64,000 nucleotides of DNA from Symbiodinium natans (taxonomy: Eukaryota > Sar > Dinophyceae > Suessiales > Symbiodiniaceae): contig CAJNDS010001913.1 of NCBI GenBank assembly GCA_905221605.1, positions 236,001 to 300,000 on the forward strand, given 5' to 3'. Below, in pieces: positions 19,551-31,756 of the stretch. The position numbers were made by a program, and so were the translations under genes. Every line of letters starts with the position of its first letter. Within the stretch, counting starts at the first letter, position 1. The notes under the pieces were generated by a model. That model did not search any database. It saw only the letters and a program-made list of their open reading frames with translations, and was not told the origin of the DNA.

Positions 19551-19735
19551 CGGGGGGGTGGGGGGGGGGAGTGGGGGGGGGGGGGGGGGGGGGGGGGGGA
19601 GGGGGTCGGGGGCGAGGGGGGAGGGGGGGGGGGGGGTAGGGGGGGGGGTGGGGGGGGTACGGGGGGGGGGGTAGGGGGGGGGAGGGGGGGGGTAGGGGGG
19701 GGGGGGTAGGGGGGGGGGGGCAGGGGGGGGGAGGG
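19551..19735 (+). repeat. Poly-G tract of about 185 bp
   Basis: Runs of G up to 17 broken by single A, T or C. It produces several long but meaningless Gly or Pro frames. Likely G-quadruplex forming. Confidence 0.9.
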
Positions 19736-19769
19736 TTTTTTCCAAAAGGAGCGCCTGTGGCTTTTACAG

Positions 19770-20008
19770 AAGGTTTCGGATGCCATGCAGATGCTCTGGG
19801 TGCCGGTGTCGAGCAGAGATTGTGGAGAAGTACGACGCACTGTTTCCTCTGCAACACGAGGCAGGATGGACTGGCTGCATGGAAGACCGCTGCCACACAG
19901 CTCTGGTTCCGGGCCTATGCTACCATGAGCGTGTGCGAGGACATACAGCCACCCGACATTGCTTTGGGCCCTCACACCACCTCTCCCCTCCTACGTCAGG
20001 GACAGCCT
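19770..20008 (+). CDS. Candidate internal exon with a Cys pair
   Basis: Preceded by GTGGCTTTTACAG, a good acceptor. The open + frame contains RSTTHCFLCNTRQDGLAAWK, then AATQLWFRAYATMSVCEDIQ, with a C-x2-C that could bind zinc. It runs to about 20008 (CTACGTCAG), after which the sequence becomes low-complexity C-rich. Family not recognised. A shorter alternative frame exists on the same strand; this one was preferred for length and composition. Confidence 0.35.
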
Positions 20009-20080
20009 AAATCCTCCTACTCCTCAACGGAAAAGCTGCCGGGGTGCCCCCCCCCCCCCCGCGTTTTGGGGGGCAATCAC

Positions 20081-20212
20081 CAACACGCCGCCAGGGTCGG
20101 CGGACCCTTCTTTCCCCTAAACCCTGGCGACCGACCCCCCCTACCCCCCTCCCCCCCCGAAAGAGGGAGGTTTTCACCTCCATCCAACACGCCGCCAGGG
20201 TCGGCGGACCCT
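20081..20212 (+). repeat. Direct repeat pair of 27 bp
   Basis: AACACGCCGCCAGGGTCGGC plus GGACCCT occurs at 20081-20107 and 20186-20212, separated by a pyrimidine-rich stretch. Confidence 0.8.
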
Positions 20213-20692
20213 AAACCCTGGACCCTAAACCCTAAACCCTAAACCCTAAACCTTACTTAAACCTTAAATCCTTAAACCCTCAGGCCCCGGGCTCCTTTTT
20301 CTGGGATTTAGGGCCGGCTTCATCCCCTCCCGTCTCATCTGACGTGTGGGGGGTTTACGATATTTGGGTTTCGGGTTTAGGGTTTAGGTTTTAGGGTTTA
20401 GGGTTATCTGACAAGTGGGGGTTTACGATATTAGGGGTTCCTTCTTGGGGTCCTTGTTATTAGGAAATCTTACTATTTTTGGGGTCCATATTAGGGTCCC
20501 TTATGTTTCGTAACGCCCCATGTTGTCATGAAGAAGCAACTATAGAGCATGAAGGGGGGGGGAGGGAGAGCGTACAACATGATAGTCAATTGTAGTAATC
20601 CTCTCCCATCCCGAATGAACAGCTACGCACATCGGGGTATGTCAACTGCGCCCAATCCCTAAAACCCATCCCAAACCTGGACACTCAAACCC
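20213..20692. other. Stretch without a recognised gene
   Basis: Short CCCTAAA run at 20213-20255, then ordinary sequence containing GGGGTTTACGATATT twice (about 20350 and 20417). No gene supported. Confidence 0.3.
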
Positions 20693-20792
20693 GGGAGTAC
20701 TACACTTCAATACTTTTATTGGTTCTGGGTTCCTTATTTGGGCTACTCATCCCTAGGAAGTATATACTATTTTTTCAGGCTCTACTCCAAAG
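20693..20792 (+). mobile_element. GGAGTACTACAC-family element, copy 1
   Basis: Shares TACTTTTATTGGTTCTGGGTTCC, GCTACT..T.CCTA..AAGTATATACT and CTCTACTCCAAAG with 36091-36192. The ends GGAGTA/TACTCC are inverted. Confidence 0.55.
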
Positions 20793-21279
20793 AAGGGAAT
20801 CTAGTCCGGGGAGTTTCGAAACTCTAGACTCGAAACCCTATTGCGGCCGCACGAGTTCTTCAGCTGCTGCGCTTGGGGATGTAGGGTCCGGAGTCAAACG
20901 ACCCGAAAGGAACACTGCGGAAGTCACCTTGGTAGTAGGGTTTAGGGGTTCTAGGGTGTGGACCCCCTCCCCCCCTCCACAAGCAGCCCACTTTCCCTAA
21001 AAGAGCCCACAAAACCTTGCCAACCCGATTGAACTCCAAGAACCCTGTTCAAGAAACTGCCAAAACTCCCTCCCCCCGCCCCCACCCTTCCTAGTTTCTT
21101 TTTGTTTTTACCCTAAACCCTAAACTAACTACACTCTAAACCCCAAACCCTCAATCTCTCAATCCTAAACCCTCAACCCTAAATCCCTACATCCTTAAAC
21201 CCTAAACTCTTCTTGGTCTTGTGTTGCGAACTTTTAGGTTCCTCTCCTTGGCCCTGCCTTCGCCTGCTGCAGGCCTCAG

Positions 21280-21445
21280 GGTTTAGTGTTTTTGGGGTTG
21301 AGGGTTTTGGGTTTAGGGTTTAGGGTTTGGGGGTTTAGGGTTTAGGGTTTGGGGGTTTAGGGATTAGGGTTGAGGAGTTCGTGTTAGGGTTTAGGGCTTT
21401 CGGGAGTTAGGGCTAGGGGGTTGGGGTTTAGGGTTTGGGGTGTCG
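21280..21445 (+). repeat. TTTAGGG array, degenerate
   Basis: About 20 irregular units with extra G residues. Confidence 0.8.
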
Positions 21446-21500
21446 TGTTGGGTGCCAGGGGTGAGTGCCTCAGGGTTTTGGGTTCTTGGAATCCCTGTGA

Positions 21501-21644
21501 TACTTGCAGGTTGAGGGTACTTAGTAACCCATTATAAGTGTAGTGATACACACGCATAGAGGCCCCTTGAGTACCCTAATAGCATGATGATTGGGTTGTA
21601 AGGAAAGATATCATTGGGTCACTAGGTACCACAACCTCGAAGTA
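21501..21644 (+). mobile_element. CTTGGAGGTTC-family element
   Basis: Left TACTTGCAGGTTGAGGGTAC, right GGTACCACAACCTCGAAGTA, inverted with TA borders. Immediately followed by a fragment related to the TTGGTAGCCC family (21645-21738). Confidence 0.6.
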
Positions 21645-21997
21645 CCCTTTCACCCTCTATTCTGGTTCTAGGTTCCCCCTTATAATAAAGTAAGCAGCCA
21701 CAAAAGGGCACCTTTGTTATTGTGGTATTGGCCTTTTACGGGTTTCAGCTATGACTATGGCATAGTGACAAGACTCAGGATCTTCGTCTGGATTTGAGTT
21801 CGTCATTTTTGGGCGTTTTTGGGGTTTAGGGTTTAGGGCTTAGGGCTTAGGGCTTAGGGTTTAGGAATCCTTACACCCGGCCTTACTTGTGTAGGTCACT
21901 CGAGAACTAAGAGGCAGCTGGGCATTGCGCGAACCCAACTCCAGTGAGCCTTCAGCCGCATAGCCCCTGGACGCGATGACTAAACCCTAAGGCTTGG

Positions 21998-22090
21998 GAT
22001 GTTCCCCCTCCTACCAACAGTCCTTACGAGATATCATAGTACCCCCTACGATATTCCCTATTAAGGGCTGTAAGTATAAGAGGGAACATC
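21998..22090. mobile_element. GATGTTCCCCCT TIR element, copy 1
   Basis: Left GATGTTCCCCCT, right AGGGAACATC. The interior CAGTCCTTA...CCCTATTAAGGGCTGTAAGTATAA is shared with 62537-62619. Confidence 0.6.
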
Positions 22091-22660
22091 GCAACCCTGA
22101 AGCCCCAACAGCTGCCTGCTTCCTACCGAACTCCTAGGCACTACACCCGAAACCCGACACCCCCTTTGAGGTCGAAGGTGGGTTTAGGCAGACAGGCGGG
22201 CTGCAAGACAGGAGCTTCTAACATCAAAACAAACCCTTAGGGTTTAGGGTTTAGGGTTTAAGGTTTAGGGTTTAGGGTTTCGGGTTTAGGGTTTAGGGTT
22301 CGTGATCAAAGCCATCCAAAGTTCAGACTCTAAACTCATCCCTGCGCCCTAAACCCGAACCCTCCTCAGCGTGGAAGCCAGAGCTCGAAATAGCCCCCGA
22401 CCCTCGAGACGACATTCAGAGCAGTAGAAGCCTACAAAGCTGCAGTACAGGGCCTTGAGCATCCTAAACCCTAAACCCGCAACCCGAAAAGCCCTAAACC
22501 CCAAACCCCCCAAAAGACTTAAGGCCCTGAGAGAATCAAGTCCCTAATCTAGGGCTTGGGGGAGCTTTAGGGTCTAAGGTTTCGGGTTTGGTGTCTAGGG
22601 GTTTAGGGTCTAGGGGTTTAGGGGCGTTGGGTTTGGCGTTTAGGGTTTGGGGTTGCAGAA
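22091..22660. other. Stretch without a recognised gene
   Basis: Includes a short TTTAGGG run at 22236-22300 and degenerate words up to the start of the satellite island. Confidence 0.3.
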
Positions 22661-23283
22661 GGGTGTCGAAGGGCAACGTCTGACCGTGACCGGGTGAACG
22701 GGCTGACCGGATCCGGTTGACCGGATCCGGTCGGCCTGGCTGGCTGACCGGACTGAGCTGACCGGCTGGCCGACCTGACCGGGCTGACCGATCCGAGCGA
22801 CCGGACTGACCTGACCGGGCTGACCTGACCGAACTGACCGACCTGACCAGACTGACCCGACCGGGCTGACCTGACCGGGCTGACCTGACCGAACTGACCG
22901 ACCTGACCGGGCCGACCTGACCAGGCTGACCGAACTGACCGACCTGACCCGGCGACCGGACCGACCTGACTGGGCTGACCTGACCGGGCTGACCTGACAG
23001 AACTGACGGACCTGACCGGGCGACCGGACCGACCTGACCAGGCTGACCTGACCGGGCTGAACTGACCGACCTGACCGGGCGACCGGGCCGACCTGACCAG
23101 ACTGACCTGACCGGGCTGACCTGACCGGGCTGACCTGACCGAACTGACCGACCTGACCCTGCGACCGGACGGACCTGACCAGGCTGACCTGACCGGGCTG
23201 ACCTGACCGAACTGACCGACCTGACCGGGCGACCGGGCCGACCTGACCTGACCGAACTGACCGAACTGACCGACCTGACCGGG
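22661..23283 (-). repeat. GACCTGACCGG satellite, left arm
   Basis: Irregular tandem repeat of 8-18 bp words (GACCTGACC, GGGCTGACC, GAACTGACC). The minus strand is open for 215 codons (SGQPGQVSPVRS-like) only because the unit avoids stops. Confidence 0.9.
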
Positions 23284-23436
23284 GCACCAGAGTTAGTACT
23301 AATCTTCTTTATTTGCCAACGCCGTCATTCCAGACCTTCGTTTTCCTTTTCGTCATAAGGCAGCACCGTGGTCTTTGCAGCATTCGCTGTTCCTGGATGA
23401 AGGAAGATTGACAGCCACCCAAATGTTTTCCTACTT
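23284..23436. repeat. Unique segment of the inverted repeat, left copy
   Basis: Reverse complement of 28405-28556 with few differences, e.g. around TTAGTACTAATCTTC and GACAGCCACCCAAATG. A partial direct copy is at 23970-24030. Confidence 0.9.
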
Positions 23437-24620
23437 AATTGCAAAGAGAATAGATGTTTCCCTATTAAATCCAAAGAAAACAAAGGTTTTGCTATTGAAA
23501 TCCCAGAGCGAATAGAGATTTTCCCTGAAATTTCCGAGAAGATAGATTTCCCTCATAAAGTGCAAAGGACAACAACGACAACAACGACGACAACGACAAC
23601 AACGACGACAACGACAACAACGACGACAACGACGACGACAACGTTGCTAAGAGAATAGATGTTTCCTTATTAAATCCTAAGAAAACAAAGGTTTTGCTAT
23701 TAAAATCCCAAAGCGAATAGAGATTTTCCCTGAAATTTCCGAGAAGATAGATTTCCTTCATAAAGTGCAAAGGACAACAACGACAACAACGACAACAACG
23801 ACGACAACGACAACAACGACGACAACGACAACAACGACGACAACGACGACAACGACGACAACAACAACGACAACGTTGCAAAGAGAATAGATGTTTCCTT
23901 ATTAAATCCAAAGAAAACAAAGGTTTTGCTATTGAAATCCCAAAGCGAATAGAGATTTTCCCTGACATTTCCTGCAGCATTCGCTGTTCCTGGATGAAGG
24001 AATATTGACAGCCACCCAAATGTTTTCCTACTTAATTACAAAGAGAATAGATGTTTCCCGATTAAATCCAAAGAAAACAAAGGTTTTGCTATTGAAATCC
24101 CAGAGCGAATAGACATTTTCCCTGAAATTTCCGAGAAGATAGATTTCCCTCATAAGTGCAAAGGACAAACAACGACAACAACGACAACGACGACGACAAC
24201 TACAACAACGACGACAACGACGACAACGACGACGACAACAGCGACAACGACAACGACAACGTTGCAAAGAGAATAGATGTTTCCTTATTAAATCCAAAGA
24301 AAACAAAGGTTTTGCTAATGAAATCCCAAAGAAAACAAAGGTTTTGCTATTGAAATCCCAAAGCGAATAGAGATTTTCCCTGACATTTCCGAGAAGATAG
24401 ATTTCCCTCACAAAGTGCAAAGGAAATGAATATTCTATTTTAAAATACAAAGAAATGAAAGGATTCCTAGTAACGTACCAAGGAGACTTAGGTTTTTTCA
24501 GTCAAAGGCAAGCCGGGGGTCGCAAAAAGAATAGATGTTTCCCGATTAAATCCAAAGAAAACAAAGGTTTTGCTATTGAAATCCCAAAGCGAATAGAGAT
24601 TTTCCCTGATATTAACGTAC
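23437..24620. repeat. Tandem modules of the GAATAGATGTTTCC unit
   Basis: A roughly 120-bp module (GAATAGATGTTTCCTTATTA ... GATTTTCCCTGAAATTTCC) recurs at about 23448, 23651, 23885, 24045, 24270 and 24530, most copies followed by an ACAACGACG microsatellite; a seventh copy lies near 26870. Open frames through it are shadows. Confidence 0.85.
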
Positions 24621-24734
24621 CAAGGAGACTTAGGGTTTTTTTCCGTCAAAGGCAAGCGGGGGGGTTGGGGGGGGCTGCATGTGTATGCTTTGGAGCAAGC
24701 TTGTGCGGCTTCAAAAAAAGCGGCTTCAAAAAAG

Positions 24735-24790
24735 CGGGGGGGTTGGGGGGGCGCAGCCGCCCCCATTTGCAAACATCATTTTCGCACGAT
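24735..24790. repeat. GCGGGGGGGTTGGGGGG module
   Basis: G-run, GCGCAGCCGCCCCCATTTGC, then TTCGCACGATA. Further copies at about 27112-27170, 27180-27240 and 27485-27545. A G-run faces a C-run, so a hairpin is possible. Confidence 0.8.
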
Positions 24791-24800
24791 ATGTTATTGA

Positions 24801-24905
<105 letters not shown>

Positions 24906-24927
24906 CGGAAGAGGAGGAGGAGGAGGG

Positions 24928-24998
24928 CTTAGGCTTTAGGGTTTAGGGTTTAGGGTTTAGGGTTTAGGGTTTAGGGTTTAGGGTTTAGGGTGTAGGGT
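24928..24998 (+). repeat. TTTAGGG array inside the island
   Basis: About ten units placed between GTA repeat and the GCTGCGGTGGGAAGC repeat. Confidence 0.95.
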
Positions 24999-25002
24999 TT
25001 AG

Positions 25003-25320
25003 GGATTTTTGGGGGCTGCGGTGGGAAGCAAAGGCCCAGGGGCCCTCCTATCCCTAGGGATTTTTTGGGGCTGCGGTGGGAAGCAAAGGCCAAGAGGCCA
25101 TCCTATTGCTTAGGACTTTTTGGGCTGCAGTGGGAAGCAAAGGCCGCAAAGGCCCAGAGGCCCTCCTATTTTTTGGGATTCTTGGGGGCTGCGGTGGGAA
25201 GCAAAGGGTAGGGGCCCTCCTATCCCTTGGCATTTTTTGGGGCTGCGGTGGGAAGCAAAGGCCAAGAGGCCATCCCATTGCTTAGGACTTTTTGGGCTGC
25301 GGTGGGAAGCAAAGGCCCGG
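25003..25320 (+). repeat. GCTGCGGTGGGAAGCAAAGG tandem module
   Basis: Six copies about 53-64 bp apart, each followed by AGAGGCCCTCCTAT or a variant. Three more at 25838-25970. Confidence 0.88.
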
Positions 25321-25837
25321 AGTCTACTAGCCGACAAAACTATCCTAAGCCACAGTAATAGCATTTTTCGTCAAAGTGAGTTCTTGCAATTTCGGAAAAG
25401 AACAGCGGGGAGTCGTTTTGAAGCTCGAGAACTTATTTTGGGACAGGCTCGCCTCGCTGCCAGCTTTTGCGCGAAGCCGTTTCGGACCAAAAAGTAGGCT
25501 TTTTTCATAGATTCGCAAATTCTGAAATCACGCTGGCTCTGTACTTTTTTAGCCTAGAATCAGCAAAAACTGAAAACGTGCTCAAAAAATCCTACCGCGG
25601 ACATAGTAAAAAATCGCAAAAATTGGCCAATTTTTGGGGCCCGTGTAGTATAAAATCAAATAAAAACGGTACGTGAGCATGCCTTGAGATGCAGGAGAAA
25701 AGAGTACCCAGAAACCGCAGTATCATTCCCAAAAAATGACAAAAACACACCATACTCTCCTACGTCTCAATGCCGCACCCCAATTTATTTTGTTTTATTC
25801 TGCTTCCGCGTTGCTATAGTTGCAAAACTGGGTTTTT
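25321..25837. other. Non-coding spacer in the island, partly duplicated
   Basis: Of this, 25455-25652 recurs in direct orientation at 27583-27777 (shared TTTTTTCATAGATTCGCAAA, TCCTACCGCGGACATAGTAA). No gene. Confidence 0.6.
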
Positions 25838-26021
25838 GGAGCTGCGGTGGGAAGCAAAGGCCCAGAGGCCCTCCTATCCCTTGGGATTCTTGTGGCTGCG
25901 GTGGGAAGCAAAGGCCGAGAGGCCATCCTATCGCTTAGGACTTTTTGGTCTGCGGTGGGAAGCAAACTAGCCGACAGAACTATCCTAAGCCACAGTAATA
26001 GCATTTTTCATCGAAGTGAGT

Positions 26022-26036
26022 TAAACAACAACAACG

Positions 26037-26098
<62 letters not shown>

Positions 26099-26713
26099 GA
26101 CAACAACGACCACAACAACGACCACAACAACGACCACAACAACGACCACAACAACGACCACAACAACGACCACAACAACGACCACAACAACGACCACAAC
26201 AACAACAACAACAACCACCACAACAACAACAGCCAACAGCAACAACAGCAACAACAACAACAACGACGACGACGACAACAACAACAACAAGTACGACAAG
26301 TACATGAACAAGAACAATAACAAGAACAAGAGCAAGAACACGAACAATAAGAAGAACAAGAACAAGAACAACAACAATAACAATAACACGAACAATAACA
26401 AGAACAGTAACAACAACAATAGCAGCAACAACAACAACAAGAAGAAGAACAATAACAAGAACGATAACGAGAACAACAACAACAACAACAACAACAACAG
26501 CAACAGCAACAGCAACAACAACAACGACGACGACAACAACAACAACAAGAAGAAGTACAAGTACAAGTACATGAACAAGACCAATAACAAGAACAAGAGC
26601 AAGAACACGGACAATAAGAAGACCAAGAACAAGAACAATAACAAGAACAATAGCAAGAACAATAACAATTAACAAGAACGATAACACCAACAACAACGAC
26701 AACAACAACAACG

Positions 26714-26753
<40 letters not shown>

Positions 26754-26760
26754 CCACAGC

Positions 26761-26795
<35 letters not shown>

Positions 26796-26812
26796 CCACC
26801 ACCACCACCACC

Positions 26813-26846
<34 letters not shown>

Positions 26847-26850
26847 CGAG
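26022..26850 (+). repeat. (CAA)n-type microsatellite block, 0.8 kb
   Basis: CAA, CGACCACAA and AAGAACAA repeats. All six long frames here (poly-Asn, Val, Leu or Cys) are artefacts. Confidence 0.95.
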
Positions 26851-27259
26851 TACATGAACAATACTAAGGTTTTGCTATTGAAATCCCAAAGCGAATAGAG
26901 ATTTTCCCTGAAATTTTCGAGAAGATAGATTTCCCTCATAAAGTGCAAAGGAAATGAAGATTTTCATTTTAAAATACAAAGAAAAGAAAAGGATTCCTAT
27001 TAACGTACCAAGCAGACTTAGGGTTTTTTTTTCCGTCAAAGGCAAGCGGGGGGGTTGGGGGGGCTGCATGTGTATGCTTTGAAGCAAGCTTGTGCGGCTT
27101 CAAAAAAAGCGGGGGGGTTGGGGGGGCGCAGCCGCCCCCATTTGCAAACATCATTTTCGCACGATAGGTTATTAAAAAGCGGGGGGGTTGGGGGGGGGCG
27201 CAGCCCCCCCCATTTGCAAACACCATTCTCGCACGATAGGTTTATAGAAATGTTTGTAG

Positions 27260-27379
27260 TAGTATAGTCGTCGTCGTTGTCGTCGTCGTCGTCGTCGCAC
27301 TAGCAATAGTAGCAGTACTAGCAGTAGTAGCAGCAGCAGCAGTAGCAGTAGCAGTAGCAGTAGCAGTAGCAGTAGTAGC

Positions 27380-27453
<74 letters not shown>

Positions 27454-27455
27454 GA
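27260..27455 (+). repeat. TCG / GTAGCA / GTA microsatellite
   Basis: A run of TCG units, then AGTAGC and finally about 28 GTA units. Confidence 0.95.
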
Positions 27456-27772
27456 GGAAGTTTCGCACGATAGGTTATGAAAGAGCGGGGGGGTTGGGGG
27501 GGGCGCAGCCCCGCCCATTTGCAAACACCATTCTCGCACGATAGGTTCTTTAATATGTATGCGCTCCGGAGCCGCCGCCTCGCTGCCAGCTTTTGTGCGA
27601 AGCCCGTTTCGGACGAAAATATAGGCTTTTTTCATAGATTCGCAAAAGTCTGAAATCACGCTGACTCTGTACTTTTTTAGCTTAGAATCAGCAAAAACTC
27701 AAAATCTGCACAAAAAGTCCTACCGCGGACATAGTAAAAAATCGCAAAAATTGACCTATTTTTGGGGCCCGT

Positions 27773-28225
<453 letters not shown>

Positions 28226-28244
28226 TTGGTAGGCAAGGCGAGTC

Positions 28245-29010
28245 AAGGTCAGTCAGCCCATCAGGTCGGTCCTGTCGCACAGTCGGGTCAGGTCGGTCCG
28301 GTCACACATCAAGTCAATCCGGTTACCTGGCCAGGTCAGTCGGGGTCAGGTCGGTCCGGTCGCCCGGTCAGGTCGGTCAGGTCGGTCAGTTCGGTCAGGT
28401 CAAGTAGGAAAACATTTGGGTGGCTGTCAATATTCCTTCATCCAGGAACGGCGAATGCTGCAAAGACCACGGTGCCGCCTTATGACGAAAAGAAAACCGA
28501 AGGTCTGGAATGACGGCGTTGGCAAATAAAGAAGATTAGTACTAACTCTGGTACCCCGGTCAGGTCGGTCAGTTCGGTCAGGTCAGCCCGGTCAGGTCAG
28601 CCGGGTCAGGTCGGTCCGGTCGGGTCAGGTCGGTCAGTCCGGTCAGGTCAGCCCGGTCAGGTCAGCCCGGTCAGTCTGGTCAGGTCGGTCCGGTCGCCCG
28701 GTCAGGTCGGTCAGGTCAGCTCAGGTCGGCCCGGTCAGGTCAGTCCGGTCGCCCGGTCAGGTCGGTCAGTTCGGTCAGGTCAGCCCGGTCAGGTCAGTCC
28801 GGTCAGGTCAGTCGGTCAGCCGGGTCAGGTCGGCCCGGTTGTCCGGTCAGGTCAGCCAGATTGTCCGGTCGGGTCAGTCCCTTCTTGTCCTGATCAGTCA
28901 AGGTCCGCTTGCCCTGACCGGGTGACCGGACTGAACGGACGACCGGGCTGACCGGGTGACCGGACGAAACGGGTGACCGGGCGACCGGGGGGGGCCCGGT
29001 CACGGTCCGG
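28245..29010 (+). repeat. GGTCAGGTCGG satellite, right arm
   Basis: Mirror image of the left satellite, interrupted at 28405-28556 by the inverted unique segment. The last 100 bp switch to GTGACCGGGCGACC words. Confidence 0.9.
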
Positions 29011-29399
29011 TCGTCCGGTCGACACCATGCTCTGGGGTTGATGGTGGTGTTTTTCAGGGAAGGCCCGAGGCTCGCAGTGATCGGGGCCTCCATGCGCTCG
29101 CGGCCTCCTAAACCCTAAACCCTAAACCCTAGACCCCCCCCAAGAGTCCAAGTTGGGGTTTCCGAAAGTATTCTAGGGGTTAGGGGGTTTCGGGTATAGG
29201 GTTTAGGGTTTAGGGTTTAGGGTTTAGGGTTTAGGGTTAGGTTTTCGGGTATAAGTAGGGTGTTAGGGTTTGGGGTTAGGGGTTTCTAGGGCTTAGGGTT
29301 TAGGGTTTATCTGGGTCTTACTTTTGGCTAGGGTGGGTAATTCCTAACCAGCCCCGACCCCTATAACCCGCAAAACCGCAATCCCAAAACCCCAAGATC

Positions 29400-29555
29400 T
29401 ACAGCCCTAAAAGCCCCAAACCCTTAACCCTAAATCCCTAACTTTCTAATCCCCAAACCCTAAACCCTAAACCCCTAAACCCCTAAACCCCTAAACCCTA
29501 AACCCTAAACCCTAAACCCTATAAACCCTAAACCCTAAACCCTAAACCCCCGAAC
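29400..29555 (-). repeat. CCCTAAA array
   Basis: Degenerate to perfect, about 20 units; left arm of a convergent pair. Confidence 0.9.
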
Positions 29556-29571
29556 TTTCAACCCTAAACAG

Positions 29572-29669
29572 GCATCTACGGCCTCTTTGCCTTCATCGGC
29601 CTCATCCGGCAGCCCTTCACGCTGGGTTGGTGGTGCCTTTTTCTCACCAGCCTCCTGGCCGAGATTTGG
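29572..29669 (+). other. Exon-like island encoding a membrane-like segment
   Basis: Follows CCCTAAACAG and ends before GTTTAGG. Open as GLFAFIGLIRQPFTLGWWCL and onward to LLAEIW, which would span a membrane. Same phase as 8053-8141, with a shared PF(T/S)xxWW core. Confidence 0.4.
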
Positions 29670-29755
29670 GTTTAGGTTTTAGGGTTTAGGGTTTAGGGTT
29701 TAGGGTCTAGGGTTTAGGGTCTAGGGTTTAGGGTTTAGGGTTTAGGGTTCAGGTT
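29670..29755 (+). repeat. TTTAGGG array
   Basis: About 12 units with TCTAGGG variants. Confidence 0.92.
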
Positions 29756-30284
29756 TTTGGGTGTATTGGGTTTATAGGGTTTATAGGGTTTGGGGGTTTA
29801 GGGTTTATGAGGGTTTATAAGAGTTTACAAGAGTTTAGGGCTTAGGGCTTGGTTTGGTGTTTGGGGTTTGGGGTTTAGGTTTAGGGTTTAGGGAGCCAGT
29901 AGGTGCCTTACACACTCTGCCCTGCATTCTTCGACCCCACACCCTATAGCTTGTATAGGGTTTAAAGACCTCCTGCCTGAGATTACTGGAGAAGCCAGCG
30001 GGGAGTTGTTGGTTTAGGGTTGAGGGTTTAGGGTTCAGGGTTCAGGGTTTAGGGTTTAGGGTTTAGGGTTTAGGGTCGTAACCTTGAGGTCGAGCAGAGT
30101 CGGCTCAGCATTGTATTGTCATGAGACACGCCTTACCCGGCAGTCGATTCGGGCTGGGCCTTTTCTGCACTGAACGCTGGCCGCATCTGGAGTCGATGGT
30201 GTTGGGCTGTGTGCCAGTGTCATACTAGCGGCCCTAAACCCTAAACCCTAAACCCTAAAACCCTAAACCCTAAACCTCTTGCAG

Positions 30285-30362
30285 CCAGCTCACGCAGCCC
30301 GGAGTGTATGCGAGGAGGAGGCAGGCTTTGCTAAGCTTTGTGCAGGAGGCAGTCCGGAACTA
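30285..30362 (+). other. Exon-like island
   Basis: Follows CCTCTTGCAG, a good acceptor. Open as AHAARSVCEEEAGFAKLCAG. CCCTAAA array on the left, but no TTTAGGG array on the right. Confidence 0.3.
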
Positions 30363-30420
30363 AACCCTGCCCATTTGGTTTATGGAGGGACCCTGAATCT
30401 TATTTCCCCTATAAAACCCC

Positions 30421-30531
30421 TACATGGGTGGCTGGCAAAATTATGGTCCGTTTTTTGAGCCCTGTTGTAATACGGCGCCTAATATTTAGGGCACCTCAAA
30501 AGGGATCATATTTTTGACAGCCACCCATATA
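30421..30531. mobile_element. TACATGGGTGGCTG TIR element
   Basis: Left TACATGGGTGGCTGGCAAAA, right TTTTTGACAGCCACCCATATA. About 110 bp. The right end resembles the GACAGCCACCCAAATG of the 22.7-29 kb island. Confidence 0.65.
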
Positions 30532-31204
30532 TACCTTATATAGTCTCAAACATACCTAAGTAGGCCCCTACGTTTGAGTCTCGCGTAGTGATGTCTGGGT
30601 TTAGGCTCAGGGGTTAGGGTTTAGGACATATGTAGGAGTTGTGCTCCGTGAGGGACGAGACCTCAGAATGTTCAACGCTGCCGTTGGCTGCTTTTGGGGA
30701 GCCCACATCCTACACCCTAAGCCATATAAAACCTAACCCTAAACCCTCAACCCTCAACCCTATCTCAGGTTTTTTCTTCGTTTCTAAACCACAAGCCGTA
30801 GAGCAACCCCGAACCCTCCACCTTCAACCTTAGAAGCAGAAACCCTCAAGACCCCGAACCCTAAACAGGCTCTGGGCTCGAACCCTTAAACACTTAAACC
30901 CTATGCCTTCTTCCCTAAGACCCGAAACCCCTAAAGCCCTCAAACCTCGCGGGAGCCCTAAACCCCTCAAACCCCTGCACCGCTTAACCCCCCTCAACCC
31001 CTCAACCCCTAATCCCTAAACCCCTAAACCCCTTAAACCCTGAACCCTGAACCCTAAACCCTGAACCCTGAACTTTGAAGAACCCCGAGCCCTGAACCCT
31101 AACCCTTTTTGGATCCCTTCCTGGCGCCTCCGCCTACTCTCTGAGGCCTTTGGTTCACGTTTGGCCAGGAGATGTCCAGGCTTGTATCCCGCAGTGCGGG
31201 GATT

Positions 31205-31425
31205 TCCGGCCCTGGACCCTAGACCCTAGAAACCTTAACCCTAAACCCAAAACCCTAAACCCAAAACCCTTAACCCAAAACCCTTAACCCAAAGCCCTTA
31301 ACACTTAGACCACAACCCTTAACCCTAAACCCTAAACCCACAACCCTAAACCCTAAACCCGAAGCCCTAAGCCCTAAACCCTAAGCCCTAAACCCTAAAC
31401 CCTAAACCCTAAACCCTAAGCCCTT
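31205..31425 (-). repeat. CCCTAAA array, degenerate left half
   Basis: About 30 units including CCCTTAA and CCCAAAA variants. Confidence 0.9.
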
Positions 31426-31460
31426 CCTTTTGGCGCCCTGCCTTTCGCATGGTCTGGTAG

Positions 31461-31499
31461 ATTGTTTTGTTGGCCCACCGGGATCTCGCCGAAGAAGTG
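31461..31499 (+). other. Exon-like segment, 13 codons
   Basis: Between TGGTCTGGTAG and GTTTGGGG: 39 nt encoding IVLLAHRDLAEEV. Convergent position (CCCTAAA left, short TTTGGGG right). Confidence 0.35.
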
Positions 31500-31529
31500 G
31501 TTTGGGGTTTGGGGTTTAGGTTTTGCAAA

Positions 31530-31647
31530 CCCTAAACCCTAAACCCTAAACCCTAAACCCTAAACCCTAAACCCTAAACCCTAAACCCTAAACCCTAAAC
31601 CCTAAACCCTAAACCCTAAACCCTAAACCCTAAACCCTAAAGCCTAG
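31530..31647 (-). repeat. CCCTAAA array
   Basis: About 16 perfect units. Confidence 0.97.
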
Positions 31648-31709
31648 ACGCTGGAAGTGGCAGATCCATCCGGCTTAGCGAACTGTGTTGGGGGCATTCG
31701 GGGCCTGAG
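31648..31709 (+). other. Exon-like island
   Basis: Follows AGCCTAG and ends before GTTGCC. Open as TLEVADPSGLANCVGGIRGL. TTTAGGG array follows at 31757. Confidence 0.35.
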
Positions 31710-31756
31710 GTTGCCTGTACTTCTAGACCTTAAGCTCATTCAAGCGTGTACAGTTC

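Noticed and set aside
19424-19975. 183-codon minus-strand Pro-rich frame
   Set aside because: Mostly translation of the poly-G/poly-C tract. The + strand has the better acceptor and frame after the tract.
22640-23287. 215-codon minus-strand frame (Ser/Arg/Gly/Gln/Val-rich)
   Set aside because: It is the translation of the GACCTGACC satellite; the unit simply contains no stop in that frame.
25980-26948. Several long minus-strand frames rich in Val, Leu or Cys
   Set aside because: Artefacts of the CAA-type microsatellite; all frames are open and of low complexity.
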